A program made the position numbers and the translations under genes. Under the pieces are notes generated by a model. The model was given only the letters and a program-made list of their open reading frames with translations, did not search any database and was not told the DNA's origin. A DNA stretch of 32,374 nucleotides from M3007 sp040397785 (GTDB lineage Bacteria; Bacteroidota; Bacteroidia; Chitinophagales; Saprospiraceae), in assembly GCA_040397785.1 (NCBI GenBank), contig JBBAVI010000062.1, positions 1 through 32,374 of the forward strand, given 5' to 3'. Shown one piece after another: positions 16,170 to 27,400 of this stretch. Positions within the stretch are counted from its first letter, which is position 1, and every line of letters starts with the position of its first letter.

Positions 16170-17375
16170 GTGGCAGCGGCAAAAGTACTGCTGGAAGTTT
16201 TACCTTTACCCGGGGCACTTGCGCAGTCCGACAACGCCGGATTTTATGTATTCTCGAACGCCGTACCGATGTTCGGAAACTATACCGTGACCCCAAGTTC
16301 GGAAAACATGTCGCATGCCAACGGCGTAAGCACCTACGACCTGATGTTGATTTCCAAGCACATCCTGGGCTTAGAACCTTTAAACTCGCCTTATAAAATG
16401 ATTGCGGCCGACGTAAACAATTCCGGAAGCATCACCACACTCGACATCGTAGAAGCCCGTAAGTTGATTTTGGGGATTTATGAAGCATTTCCGGACAATA
16501 CTGCCTGGCGTTTTATAGACAAAGCCTTTGTATTCCCGAATATACTCAACCCATTTTCTACTACCTTTCCTGAACACAAAACGCTGGAAAATATGCAAGC
16601 CAGCCAAATGTCCAACGACTTTGTAGGTGTGAAAATTGGTGATGTGAACGGAACCGCACTAGCCAACGCGCTTACATCCATCCAAGAGCGCAATACAGGC
16701 ACCATATTGTTCGATTTGGAGGAGCGCAGCGTGCAGGCAGGCGAAATATTTGACGTGACGTTCAAATCCGACCAAATCGTTCAAGGATATCAATTTACCC
16801 TCCATACACCCGGGCTCGAAGTACTCGAAGTATCTGGAAATGAAGCCGTTACAAGCAATTTTGCTGTGTTTAATGCGGATGCTGCTTTAACCAGCTCCTG
16901 GAATTTGCCAGCAGGTGCTACTGCTCAAGCCGCTGAATTCACCTTAAAATTCCAGGCAACAAAATCGGGTCGACTCAGCGAAATGCTGCGGTTAAGCAAC
17001 CGAATCACGCAATCGGAAGCATACCGTTATGATAACAACGGTTCGCAAGATCCAATCATTTTGAACATAGCCCTCCGCTTCCACGATGCCGCTGGCACAA
17101 CGATCAGCAGCAATGGTTTTGAACTGTATCAAAATATCCCCAATCCTTTTGTTGACCAGACCACCATCGGCTTTTATTTACCTGAATCTACGGAAGCTGT
17201 CTTAACTGTTTACGACGAAACGGGCAGATTGATTTACAACCAGCTGGGCGACTTTTACAAGGGTTACAATACCTTTTCGATCAACCAATCCCTGTCAAGA
17301 ACCAATGGTGCGCTGTTGTATAAAGTCGCAACATCCACCGATATTGGTATCATGAAAATGATTCAAACAAAATAG
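16170..17375 (+). CDS. C-terminal fragment: dockerin-like segment and T9SS type A sorting domain
   Basis: The nominal GTG start at 16170 is unlikely to be real, because sensible coding in this frame begins near 16059. Visible parts are a carboxypeptidase-regulatory-like segment (AAAKVLLEV...SDNAGFYVFS), then dockerin type I-like repeats (TYDLMLISKHILGL and AADVNNSGSITTLDIVEARK with DVNNSGSIT as calcium-binding loop). A cohesin-like or adhesive beta region follows (FDVTFKSDQIVQGYQFTLHT), and finally a T9SS type A sorting domain (FELYQNIPNPFVDQTTIGFYLP...LTVYDETGRLIYNQ...ALLYKVAT). The fragment lacks a signal peptide, so alone it cannot be exported. It is the end of the gene starting at 12361. 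Confidence 0.82.
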   Translation: MAAAKVLLEVLPLPGALAQSDNAGFYVFSNAVPMFGNYTVTPSSENMSHANGVSTYDLMLISKHILGLEPLNSPYKMIAADVNNSGSITTLDIVEARKLILGIYEAFPDNTAWRFIDKAFVFPNILNPFSTTFPEHKTLENMQASQMSNDFVGVKIGDVNGTALANALTSIQERNTGTILFDLEERSVQAGEIFDVTFKSDQIVQGYQFTLHTPGLEVLEVSGNEAVTSNFAVFNADAALTSSWNLPAGATAQAAEFTLKFQATKSGRLSEMLRLSNRITQSEAYRYDNNGSQDPIILNIALRFHDAAGTTISSNGFELYQNIPNPFVDQTTIGFYLPESTEAVLTVYDETGRLIYNQLGDFYKGYNTFSINQSLSRTNGALLYKVATSTDIGIMKMIQTK

Positions 17376-17407
17376 GTGTAATCCTTCCTGTTACTTTTAG
17401 AGGCTCT

Positions 17408-17449
17408 TAGCGTGGCGCTGTTTTCGAACTGGCTCCACGCTATTTTTTT
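17408..17449 (+). terminator. Strong rho-independent terminator
   Basis: TAGCGTGG (17408-17415) pairs perfectly with CCACGCTA (17435-17442) and is followed at once by seven Ts (17443-17449). It lies 32 bp after the stop of the adhesin gene and before the convergent DjlA-like gene. Confidence 0.88.
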
Positions 17450-17482
17450 AGGCAAAAACGCATGATCTGATTGCACGTAATT

Positions 17483-18310
17483 TTACGAAGTTTTGCGCGC
17501 CGCCTCAATTTGCTCCCAGGCTTCATTAATTTGCTGAAATTTTTCCTTGGCGTGGCGCATTGCATCGGTTGATGCGCCTTGAGACAGCACCTTATCGGGA
17601 TGCCATTTCATGGCGAGGGCGCGGTATTTTTTCTTAATATCCTCAAGGGAATCGGTGGGTTTGGCGCCGAGGATGATATAATGCGGATCGAGGGGCGACC
17701 AGCGTTGTTGTGGTTTAGGGGCGGTTTGATAGTATCGGCTTTTGATACGGTCATATTGGAGTCGGCCGATGTGAAAAACCCCAGCGGCACGCAACAGCAA
17801 TTCTTCTTCGCGGGGATGCAGGCCTCCATCGGCTACAGCGGTGGCAAATAGCAAATCCATCATATTCAGGATATGGTGGCGTTCACGGCCAAAATCGGTG
17901 TAAAAAGCGCGGGCGGCTAAATCGAACGGCTCGGCGGAATCTTTGGCTTGTTTCCATATTTTAATAGCTTGGGTGCGTCCGCGGTCATTCATGCGAAAAT
18001 GTTGCCGCATCAGTTGTTCCATGTAGCCTACTTCTGCACGGTTAATGGCGCCGTCGATTTTCGCCAATTTGGCACACATGCGGAAAACGTGGTAAATAAA
18101 CTGGCCCTGTCGCCGCTGATAGGCCCGAAATTCACCATCCGAAATGGCCGTTTCCTTGGGTTGATCAAAGATAAAATGACCGGCAATGGTGCCCAGGATA
18201 AAGCCAAACAACCCACCAAGCGGGAACCCGGAAAGGTCTCCGACAAATAAACCAACCAAACCGGCTATGATTTTGCCTTTAAGTTCCACGAATACACAGA
18301 GGTCCTGCAT
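17483..18310 (-). CDS. djlA: DjlA-like membrane co-chaperone (TerB domain plus C-terminal J domain)
   Basis: 275 residues, close to E. coli DjlA in length and domain order. A Gly-rich membrane segment at ~12-46 (KIIAGLVGLFVGD...FILGTIAGHFIFD) resembles DjlA's GxxxG transmembrane helix. Residues ~66-185 form a TerB-like helical domain (FRMCAKLAKIDGAINRAEV, LLFATAVADGGLHPREEE). Residues ~208-275 form a J domain with the catalytic HPD at 237-239 (YRALAMKWHPDKV) that stimulates DnaK ATPase. It acts at the inner membrane with DnaK. The start at 18310 leaves only a short leader after the TACCTTTG element (18332-18325); a GTG at 18289 would also leave the membrane segment intact. It is an ordinary gene between the adhesin blocks. 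Confidence 0.88.
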   Translation of the reverse strand: MQDLCVFVELKGKIIAGLVGLFVGDLSGFPLGGLFGFILGTIAGHFIFDQPKETAISDGEFRAYQRRQGQFIYHVFRMCAKLAKIDGAINRAEVGYMEQLMRQHFRMNDRGRTQAIKIWKQAKDSAEPFDLAARAFYTDFGRERHHILNMMDLLFATAVADGGLHPREEELLLRAAGVFHIGRLQYDRIKSRYYQTAPKPQQRWSPLDPHYIILGAKPTDSLEDIKKKYRALAMKWHPDKVLSQGASTDAMRHAKEKFQQINEAWEQIEAARKTS

Positions 18311-18324
18311 TTGAACAGGAAAGG

Positions 18325-18332
18325 CAAAGGTA
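18325..18332 (-). promoter_or_regulatory. -7 element (TAnnTTTG) upstream of djlA-like gene
   Basis: TACCTTTG on the minus strand is an exact TAnnTTTG match 14 bp upstream of the ATG at 18310. No TTG is seen at the expected -33 position and the leader would be very short. Confidence 0.4.
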
Positions 18333-18442
18333 GGTGTTTTGGAAATTATGGGGGTTAAAGTTTCGACGGACGATCAAATGCTTGTTAAATCATCTTTGGG
18401 GCAGTAATACATTCCGTACATCTTATAGTTTACTGATAATTA

Positions 18443-18460
18443 TGCCTAATTTTAACATTT
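18443..18460 (+). repeat. 18-bp direct repeat, left copy (flanks the tandem pair)
   Basis: TGCCTAATTTTAACATTT occurs here and again at 21361-21378, so one copy lies upstream and one downstream of the duplicated propeller genes. The bases beyond it on either side differ. Confidence 0.7.
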
Positions 18461-18607
18461 CAACCATTTATTTGCGAACTGAAATAATATTTTATCGTTT
18501 TCCAGACAAGCCTGATTACTTTTATTGCCGAAGGAAGTAAAACGACTAAAGTTGTATGATGCAGACTTCAATTGTATTATTCCATCTATCCTAACTTCCC
18601 AAATTCA

Positions 18608-19951
18608 ATGAAAACCACCAATTTTAGCCACTTATGGGGGTGTTTCTGGGCCTTGTTTATGCTTTTTCAGCAAACTACCTTGCATGCACAAAACATTTTG
18701 ATCATGCTTGGCACGAGCACCAATACCATTGTATCCGTAAACCTGCTTACCTGTGAACAAACGCCGGTAGCGCCCGGCCTGTCCATGCGCATTGGTGATT
18801 TCTGGATGATGCCCGACGGTACGATTTACATTTCTGGCGGAATGCCGGATCCCCCCTATCACAGCCAGATATTTAAATATGATCCTGTTACGGCCACCAC
18901 AACATTGGAATTCACCTTACCATTGGCAGGTTCGGGTTCCTTGTACGGATTGACGGATAGCACCTTGCTTTGGCAACAAAACGGTAATTTTTATATTTAT
19001 AATATCAATCAAAATACCGCAACATTGGTTGGTACCCAATCTGGACTGAACGGGTTTTCAGAAATGTTTGAATACAACGGGAATCTATATACGAACCATC
19101 CAAACGGTAATATTTATCAAATTACGATATCACCGACATTTTCCTCCCAACCAGTTTCGCTTTTCCCTACGCCTTCCGGACCACTCGTAGGGGTATGTAA
19201 CAAGGTTTTTGGTGCCGTACCCGGATCTGAATTATTTGGTGAACTCGATGTAAGTACCGGCAATTACAATGCCCTTTGTTATGGGGATTTTATTGACAGC
19301 GGTTTTTTCTCCTGGGCCCCCGACCCGCTCAATGCTTCCGGCCCTTTGTGTGATTGCACATCCGAATCTGGCTCCTTTGCCGGGCCGCCTTTATTGACTG
19401 CTTGCAGCCTGGATCCAATTCCCTTACAACACAATGGGAATCAACTATTAGACAGTGATGATGATCTTGTATTTGTGGTTTGGACGTATGACTATAGCGC
19501 CACGCCGGATGTGCAATACAACATTTTGTACACGTATATTGATCCAATTGCGACATTTATACCAGGCCTCATGCAAACGGGCGTGATTTATTCGATTATG
19601 GCCGTAGCGGCAAATGAACTGCCCGGATCCGTAGATTTCACGGATCCTTGTGCAGATTTTACAACAAACTACAGGCGCGTACGCTGGTCACAAAGCCCCA
19701 CCGTTAGTTTCAGCGGCGCACCGATTATTTGCGGCAACGGATCTTGCCAAACGATTAGTGCCACGTTTACCGGATCCTCGCCATTTTCGCTCACCTACCA
19801 GGTTACTGCAGGCGGTAATTCCCAAACTTTTACACAGACATTTAATAGCCTTACCGGAAGTTTTCAAGTTTGTGCACCAGCTGGATATAGTGGTCCACTT
19901 ACGGTAAATGCGACGAATTTGGTGGATGGTAATTGTACTTGTGGGAATTAG
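18608..19951 (+). CDS. Secreted beta-propeller-like protein with CxC-ended C-terminal module (tandem copy 1)
   Basis: Start 18608 (MKTTNFSHLWGCFWALFMLF) is preferred over the upstream ATG at 18572 because the downstream copy starts at the equivalent MKTTNFSH. 447 residues with a signal peptide ending near LHAQ. Propeller-like strands follow (GDFWMMPDGTIYIS, YGLTDSTLLWQ, FSEMFEYNGNLY, FGELDVSTGNYNALCYG). The linker module begins CDCTSESGSF and includes VDFTDPCADF. The terminal module (IICGNGSCQTISATFTGSSPFSLTY...GSFQVCAPAG...VDGNCTCGN) is a diverged form with six-residue spacing of the first cysteine pair and two residues after CxC... ending GN. There is no type A or B sorting domain. It ends in TAG, 53 bp before copy 2. 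Function unknown. Confidence 0.87.
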   Translation: MKTTNFSHLWGCFWALFMLFQQTTLHAQNILIMLGTSTNTIVSVNLLTCEQTPVAPGLSMRIGDFWMMPDGTIYISGGMPDPPYHSQIFKYDPVTATTTLEFTLPLAGSGSLYGLTDSTLLWQQNGNFYIYNINQNTATLVGTQSGLNGFSEMFEYNGNLYTNHPNGNIYQITISPTFSSQPVSLFPTPSGPLVGVCNKVFGAVPGSELFGELDVSTGNYNALCYGDFIDSGFFSWAPDPLNASGPLCDCTSESGSFAGPPLLTACSLDPIPLQHNGNQLLDSDDDLVFVVWTYDYSATPDVQYNILYTYIDPIATFIPGLMQTGVIYSIMAVAANELPGSVDFTDPCADFTTNYRRVRWSQSPTVSFSGAPIICGNGSCQTISATFTGSSPFSLTYQVTAGGNSQTFTQTFNSLTGSFQVCAPAGYSGPLTVNATNLVDGNCTCGN

Positions 19952-20004
19952 CGGCTTAAAAAATTGTCGGATTCAGACTTCAACCGTTAAACTTACCATA
20001 TCCA

Positions 20005-21348
20005 ATGAAAACCACCAATTTTAGCCACCCATGGGTATGTTTCTGGGTCTTGTTTATGCTTTTGCAGCATACCACCTTGTCAGCGCAAAACATTTTGGTC
20101 ATGCTGGGCACAACAACCAACACCATCGTTTCTGTGAACCTGGTTACTTGTGAGCAAACACCGGTAGCGCCTGGCTTAGCCATGCCCATCGGTGATTTTT
20201 GGATGATGCCCGATGGTTCAATTTACGTTTATAGTGGTTCGTCCATTCCGCCCTACAACAGTCAGATGTACCTGTATGACCCCATTACAAGCACCACTTC
20301 CTTACTACTTACTTTACCCATTTCAGGGGGAGGCGGGTTGCACGGCTTGACGGACAGCACCTTACTTTGGCAAGTAAACAGTAATTTTTATATCTATAAC
20401 ATCAATCAAAATACCGCAACCTTGGTTGGGACCCAAGGTGGATTTAACACATTTTCAGAAATTTTTGAATACAACGGAGATTTATATATCTATACCTCCA
20501 ATGCGAGTTTTTATAAAATCACCTTATCACCCACTTTTTCTTTACAGCAAGTTTCGATTTTTCCTCCAACCACAGCACGACTCATCGGTATATGCAACAA
20601 GATATTTGGCTGGGAAAATGGAGATGAATTTTTTGGCGAGTTGGATATGAGTACTGGTGATTACAATCCGCTTTGTTATGGCGACTTTGACGACAGTGGT
20701 TTTTATTCCTGGGCACCCGATCCGCTCAATGCCTCTGGTCCTTTATGTGACTGCACTTCTGAATCTGGCTCCTTTTTCGGGCCGCCTTTATTAACTGCTT
20801 GTAGCCTGGATCCGATTCCTTTACAACACAATGGAGATCAACTATTGGATGGAGACGATGATCTTGTATTTGCGGTTGGGTTTTATGACTACAGCGCCGA
20901 GCCGGATGTGCAATACAACATTTTGTACACATATACTGATCCAATCGCGACATTTATACCAGGCATCATGCAAACGGGCGTAATGTATTTTATATTTGCC
21001 GTAGCGGCAAATGCGCTGCCCGGAACAGTAGATTTTACGGATCCCTGTGCAGACTTTACACGAATTTACAGGCGGGTACGCTGGTCGGAAAGCCCCACTG
21101 TTAGTTTCAGCGGCGCACCGATTATTTGCGGCAACGGATCTTGCCAAACGATTAGCGCCACGTTTACCGGATCGTCGCCATTTTCGCTTACGTATCAGGT
21201 TACAGCAGGTGGTAATACCCAAACTTTTACACAGACATTTAATAGCCTTTCCGGAAGTTTTCAAGTTTGTGCTCCGGCTGGATATAGTGGTCCACTTACG
21301 GTAAACGCGACGAATTTGGTGGATGGTAATTGTACTTGCGGGAATTAA
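20005..21348 (+). CDS. Secreted beta-propeller-like protein with CxC-ended C-terminal module (tandem copy 2)
   Basis: 447 residues, exactly the same length as the preceding gene and collinear throughout without visible gaps. Roughly four residues in five are identical by eye. Divergence is concentrated in propeller loops (e.g. the region after DGSIYVYSG and YTSNASFYKI), while the last ~90 residues are almost identical. Signal peptide MKTTNFSHPWVCFWVLFMLL..LSAQ. The upstream leader is also homologous (cagacttcaa at 18562 and 19974), so the duplication included the 5' region. It ends CTCGN with TAA. The giant adhesin begins 103 bp downstream in the same direction. Function unknown; likely a surface protein diversifying in its N-terminal domain. 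Confidence 0.87.
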   Translation: MKTTNFSHPWVCFWVLFMLLQHTTLSAQNILVMLGTTTNTIVSVNLVTCEQTPVAPGLAMPIGDFWMMPDGSIYVYSGSSIPPYNSQMYLYDPITSTTSLLLTLPISGGGGLHGLTDSTLLWQVNSNFYIYNINQNTATLVGTQGGFNTFSEIFEYNGDLYIYTSNASFYKITLSPTFSLQQVSIFPPTTARLIGICNKIFGWENGDEFFGELDMSTGDYNPLCYGDFDDSGFYSWAPDPLNASGPLCDCTSESGSFFGPPLLTACSLDPIPLQHNGDQLLDGDDDLVFAVGFYDYSAEPDVQYNILYTYTDPIATFIPGIMQTGVMYFIFAVAANALPGTVDFTDPCADFTRIYRRVRWSESPTVSFSGAPIICGNGSCQTISATFTGSSPFSLTYQVTAGGNTQTFTQTFNSLSGSFQVCAPAGYSGPLTVNATNLVDGNCTCGN

Positions 21349-21360
21349 GCAAAAAAGAAT

Positions 21361-21378
21361 TGCCTAATTTTAACATTT
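21361..21378 (+). repeat. 18-bp direct repeat, right copy (flanks the tandem pair)
   Basis: TGCCTAATTTTAACATTT, identical to 18443-18460, lies 12 bp after the stop of the second tandem copy. Confidence 0.7.
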
Positions 21379-21451
21379 GCCCATAATATATAGCAACCGC
21401 ATTACTTAATAAGTGTTACTTTTACTCATTGTTTAAGAAAACTGACTCCTC

Positions 21452-24400
21452 ATGCGCCAGACATGTTACTTATTTCGTTTTACCTCCTCTTTAGCCCTAT
21501 TTTTTTTATTCTTTGCAGACATGCAGGGACAAAGTTGTCCCGGATTGGGAACCATCACTTTAACAGTGGCCGCGGCACCTGCTCCTACACTCAACTTTAC
21601 CCCTCAATTGTGTACGGGTGCCAGCACCAATATTGCGGTAAACCAATCTTTTACTAGCTATGCATGGAGCAATGCCGCCACTAGTCAAAGTATTTCAGTC
21701 AATTCGCCTGGTAGTTATACCGTTACGGTGAGTAATGCAGCAGGCTGTACCAATACAGCGCAAGCAACCATCGCCGCAGCGCCCACACCCGCGCCAAGTA
21801 TTACCCAAAACCCATATGCCTGTAATGGCACCGCCACTTTAAATGCAGGCGCGGGTTTCACAACCTATGCCTGGAGTAATGGTGGCGGAAGCAATGCTAC
21901 CGCAAATTTTAACACCAACGGAACCTACGCCGTAACCGTCACCAACGCCACAGGCTGTTCCGGTACGGCTAATTTTACCTTAAACATTCCTGTACCACCC
22001 AGCGTAACAGTTGGCGGCAACCTGACGTTTTGCACCAACGCAACCACAACGTTAAATGCAACCGCTGGCTTTACGACATACAGCTGGACAGGCGGCGGAT
22101 CCAGCGCAAACCTGAGCGTAAGTATCCCGGGTACTTACACAGTCACCGTAACCGATGCATTCACCTGCACGGCAACGTCCTCCGCTACCACCAGCGCACT
22201 TCCATTGCCAAACCCTGCTGTTACCAGTGCAAGTCTTTGTCCAGGTACAAGCACTACCCTATCGGTTAGCAACCCACCCTTCAGCACCTACATTTGGAGT
22301 ACCGGCGACAATGGCCCAAGTACTTCGGTGAACGCACCCGGAAACTATACCGTAACCGTAACAGAATCAAATGGTTGTACCAATACTGCCATTTCCACCG
22401 TAACAGGCCTTCCCGCGCCTACACCCACAATTACGCAACAGACCTACGCCTGCAACGGTCAATATGTATTGGATGCTGGTGCAGGATTTGTTACCTATCA
22501 ATGGAGCAACGGCCCAAACAATGCAATCAATTCGGTCAATTTAAACGGAACATATACCGTTACTGTAAGCAATGCGCAGGGTTGCACTGCCACGGACGAT
22601 TTGATTGTCACCATTCCAACACCGCCGGTTGTAAATATCAGCGGACCGGCCTCTATTTGTAGCAGCGATGTGGCGAATTTGACTTCAAATGCAGGTTTTA
22701 CTAGTTATGCCTGGTCTACTGGACAAAACGGTGCTTCTATTAGTGTAAATACAGCAGGTAATTTTACGGTAACCGCCACCGATGCGTTTGGCTGTACCGA
22801 TACCGATAATTTTACCTTGAGCGTTTCGCCCAATCCAACACCCGATATCAGTGGAACTACAAGCATCTGCACGGGCGACAATACTACTTTTGCCGTTACT
22901 GCCCCGTTTAATACTTATAATTGGTCTACCGGCGAAAACAGCCCCAGCATTTCTGTTTCAACAGCAGGTTTGTACACTGTGACCGTAACCGCCGCAAATG
23001 GTTGTACAGGCACTACAACCGAAAACTTAACCTTGGTTGCGTTACCAGCACCCAATATTTCAGAAGCACCTTATAATTGTGACAACCAAATTGTGCTCAA
23101 TGCAGGGGCAGGATTTACCGGATATAATTGGAGCAATAGTGTTAACACCGCCAATAACACCGTAACCAGCTCCGGATCTTTTACCGTTACTGTCACTAAC
23201 GCGGCCGGTTGTACGGGTACGGATACTTATTTTGCCAATATTCCAACTCCACCATCCGTTAACATTACTGGAAATAACAGTTTTTGCACCGGCAGCAATA
23301 CCCAGTTGAGCGCAAGTAGCGGATTTTCCAGCTATGTTTGGAGCAACAGTCAGTTTTCCCAAAATATTACGGTCAATCTTGCAGGAACTTATGTTGTTAC
23401 AGTAACCGACGTATTTGGCTGTACTACTACCGATAATTTCACCCTAAATGCCCTTCCGGCACCGAATCCGACCATCAGTGGTTTGCCTTCCATTTGCAGT
23501 GGACTTTCCACCGTGTATAGCCTTGGTGCGCCGTTTTCAACTTATGCATGGTCTACCGGCGAAAACTCAGCCACCATTTCGGTCAACACGGCTGGTTTGT
23601 ACACCGTGACCGTGACTGCTACCAATGGCTGTACAGGCACGGATACGCAAAACCTCAATTTGATCCCTGCACCCAACCCAGGCATTTCGGAATTGCCTTA
23701 TTTGTGCGATGAACAACTTACGCTTCAGGCAAATGCTGGATTTGCAACTTATAACTGGAGCAATGGCGTCAATACGTCCAATACAACCGTATTGAACACC
23801 CAAACCTATACCGTCACCGTCACCAATGCACAAGGTTGTACGGGCACCAACAGTTACTTTGCCAATATTCCGACCCTGCCCGTGGTGTCTATTACGGGTC
23901 CAGCGCAAATATGTGCAGGCGCTACGGCAACGCTGGCCGCCACCCCCGGATTTAGCGGGTATGTTTGGTCAAACACCGCCACGGCACCCACGATTGCTGT
24001 CGGACAATCAGGAAATTACACCGTAACGGCAACCGATTTTTTTGGTTGTACCGCAAGTAATACCTTCTCTATAAATACCGTAAACAATCCAGTAGCATTG
24101 ATTGCCGGCCCCGCAACCATTTGCAATGGCAGCAGCGCAACCTTTTCTGTGGCGGGCAGTTTTAGTGCCTACCAATGGTCGACCGGGGCAAACACGGCCA
24201 ATATTGTTGTAAATACTCCTACCAATTACACAGTTACCGTCACCGATGTCAATGGCTGCACGGGTACCGACACACAAAATCTGGTCGTTTCCACCAGTCT
24301 GAGTCCACAAATCGTCGAACAACCTTACACCTGCAATGGACAAATCACACTGGACGCCGGATTGGGATTTGCCACCTACAATTGGTCGGGTGGGAGTACC

Positions 24401-27400
24401 AATCAAACTTTAACGGTCAATGCAAATGGCAATTATACTGTAACGGTTTCGGATGGCGGCGGCTGTACAGGTACGGCCGTTGTGACCGCCAATTTACCCA
24501 CACCACCCGTTGTGAATATTAGTGGGGTAAACACCATTTGTCAAGGCGCCAGCACCGTTTTGAGTGCCAGCACCGGTTTTAGTACGTATGTTTGGTCGAA
24601 TGGACAAGTAGGCGAAAACATTACGGTTGGCTTGGCAGGGCCATTCACGGTTACCGCAACCGATGTGTTTGGATGTACCACGACCGCCGGATTTACCTTG
24701 AACACCACCGCAGCGCCCGCGCCTCAAATCAGCGCACCTGCCGTAATTTGTGTAAATAGTTCGGCAACGCTTTCGGCAGGCGCTGGCTTTAGCAGTTATT
24801 TGTGGAGCAATGCCGAAACGACCGCAAACATTGTGGTAAATACAGGTGGCGTTTATGCCGTTACGGTAACCAACATTGCGGGTTGCAGCGGCGCAGCAAG
24901 CGCCAGCCTTACGGTAGCCAACAGCTTGTCGCCCAATATTTTACCACAACCCTATCAATGCAACGGACAAATTACCTTAGATGCCGGACTGGGCTTTAGT
25001 ACCTACCAATGGAGCAACAGCAGCAACACCGCAACCACAACAGTCAACACTTCAGGCAATTACATCGTAACGGTCACAGATGCCAGCGGCTGTATTGGCG
25101 TCGATACTTTTGCGGCCACCGTGCCTACCCTTAGCGCGGTAGCCATCACAGGCAATCCAGTCTTTTGTGCCAATGCCAACACCATACTCACTGCGAACGG
25201 CGCCCAATCCTATCAGTGGAGCAACGGCGGTGCCTTGAATAACATTACGGTCAACACAACGGGTGCATTTACCGTAACCGCCACAGATGCAAATGGCTGT
25301 ACCCTTGTAGCAAGCACCAGCGTGACGGCTCAACCGCTGCCTACGCCAGCGATCAACGGGCCCGCTGCAATCTGCGTCGGAAATAATGCTAATTTTACTG
25401 TAAATCAATCTTTTGCAAGTTACGCCTGGAATACAGGCAGCACCAATGCGGGCATTTCCGCCAACGTGAGTGGCCCATATACAGTGACGGTAACAGACAA
25501 CAACGGCTGTATCGGTACTGCCGTTGCTGCGCTTACCGTAAACACCAATCCGATACCACAAGCCAGCGTGCAACCCTACACTTGTAGTGGCACCTTAAGC
25601 CTGGTAGCCGACGCCGGATATATCGCTTACAGCTGGAGCAATGGAGGTAATACCAACACAGAAACAGTTGCAACCAGCGGTTCATACACCGTCACCGTGA
25701 CTGATGGCAATGGCTGCACAGGCATCGCAACACAAACCGTTACCGTACCCACACTACCCACCGTAAGTATCAGCGGAACACCGGCATTTTGTCCGGGCGG
25801 TAATACAACGCTTAGTGCCAGTCTCGGATTTGGTGCTTACAACTGGAGTACGGGCGCACAAATTGATGCAATTTCGGTAAATACAGCAGGTATTTTTACC
25901 GTAACCGTAACGGATGCACTTGGATGTACTGCCACCAATACCTTGACAACCAATATTTTCACAGCTCCTGTTGCGACCATTAGCGGTCCGAGCAGTGTTT
26001 GTCCGGGCAATACCGCCAATTTAGCAGTCAATGGCAATTTTAGCAGTTTCTTGTGGGACAACGGCGCTACTACTGCCAATATTACCGTGCAACCTCCCGC
26101 CGCCGCGACGGTGACCGTAACCGATGGCAATGGATGTACCACCAGCGCCTCCACCTCCGTGATTGTGTCCAACCAGATTACCCCCAACATCAGTCCATTA
26201 CCTTATGCTTGTAATGGCCAGATTTCCTTAGACGCTGGTGCAGGCTTCCCGAACTACAGCTGGAGCACGGGCGGCAATACAGCAACTATTAATGTAAATA
26301 CTTCAGGCAATTATACCGTAACCGTGAGCGATGGAAACGGATGCTCGGGTACGGCCACGCTTCAAGTGCAGGTACCTGCGTTGCCTAGTGTGCAAATTAG
26401 CGGCGATGCTCTATTGTGCGTCGCAGAAACAACTACCTTAAGTGCCAATGCCGGTTTTGTAACGTATGCCTGGTCCGATGGAACCAATTCAGCCAGCATC
26501 AATGTAAATGCGGGGGGTAATTTTACCGTAACCGTAAGCGATGGAAACGGATGTACTGCTACAGCCACTCAAATTGTGCAAAATCTACCAACCGTTGTGC
26601 CGCAAATAAGCGGTTCGAACGTCATTTGTGGCAACAATCCGATTCAATTAAGTGTAACAGGCAATTTCAGCGCCTTTAATTGGTCGGGGGGACAAAATAC
26701 AGCCAGCGTTTCGGCCAACCAGGCGGGTACTTATTCCGTAACTGTAACCGATACCAATGGCTGCACCGGCAGTAGTTCTATTACGATAAATGCGGGCGGT
26801 GCTTTATCCCCCGTTTTAAGCCAATTACCGTATCAATGCGACGGACAAATTACCCTGAGCGTCGATCCTGGATTTGCCAATTACACCTGGAATAATGGCC
26901 TAAACACATCTGATATCAAGGTAAATCAAAACGGAAACTACACCGTAACGGTTTCAGATGCAGCAGGTTGCACAGGAACGATTACGGCCTTGGTGAGTGT
27001 ACCAACCAATCCACAAGTAACCATTGTCGGCAATACCACCCTTTGTGCTGGACAAACCACCAACTTATCTGCGTCGGGCATTTTCACCAGTTATGGCTGG
27101 TCGAATGGCGGCAGCACCCCTGATATTACCGTTTCAGTGCCTGGCTTGTACTCCCTGGTCATAAAAGATACACTGGGTTGTGTGGCGGCCGACACCATTG
27201 TTGTTGCTCAAAAGCCGCCGTTTGCCCCATCTATTACGGTAGCGCCTGTAGATTGCGCCAGCCAAATGATCCTGCTGGCTGATCAAGGATACACTGTATA
27301 TGATTGGAATACAGGCGAGGCATCTTCGGTGATCACGGTAAATCAGGCAGGTACGTTTAATGTCACCGTAACCGACGCTGACGGCTGTACAGGTTTGGCT

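Larger units (their letters stand above)
12361..17375 (+). pseudogene. Ancestral DUF3494-HYR-dockerin-T9SS gene broken by TAG and a frameshift
   Basis: Fragments 12361-13281 and 13285-16149 are in the same frame, separated only by TAG at 13279-13281. The second fragment is shifted relative to 16170-17375 by one base near 16057-16060. Reading the other frame from 16059 gives NSALENLNNYWQNCQ, a smooth continuation of the SPL that precedes the shift. Repaired, the product would be about 1670 residues: signal peptide, ice-binding-like domain, ten HYR-like units, a helical region, a carboxypeptidase-regulatory-like segment, dockerin-like repeats and a type A sorting domain. Two independent lesions suggest true decay, though assembly error is possible. 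A strong terminator lies 32 bp after the stop. Confidence 0.8.

Noticed and set aside
16300..16520. Cellulosome system, because of dockerin-like repeats
   Set aside because: No cohesin-bearing scaffold or carbohydrate-active enzyme cluster is present. Dockerin-like segments are common in large Bacteroidota surface proteins.
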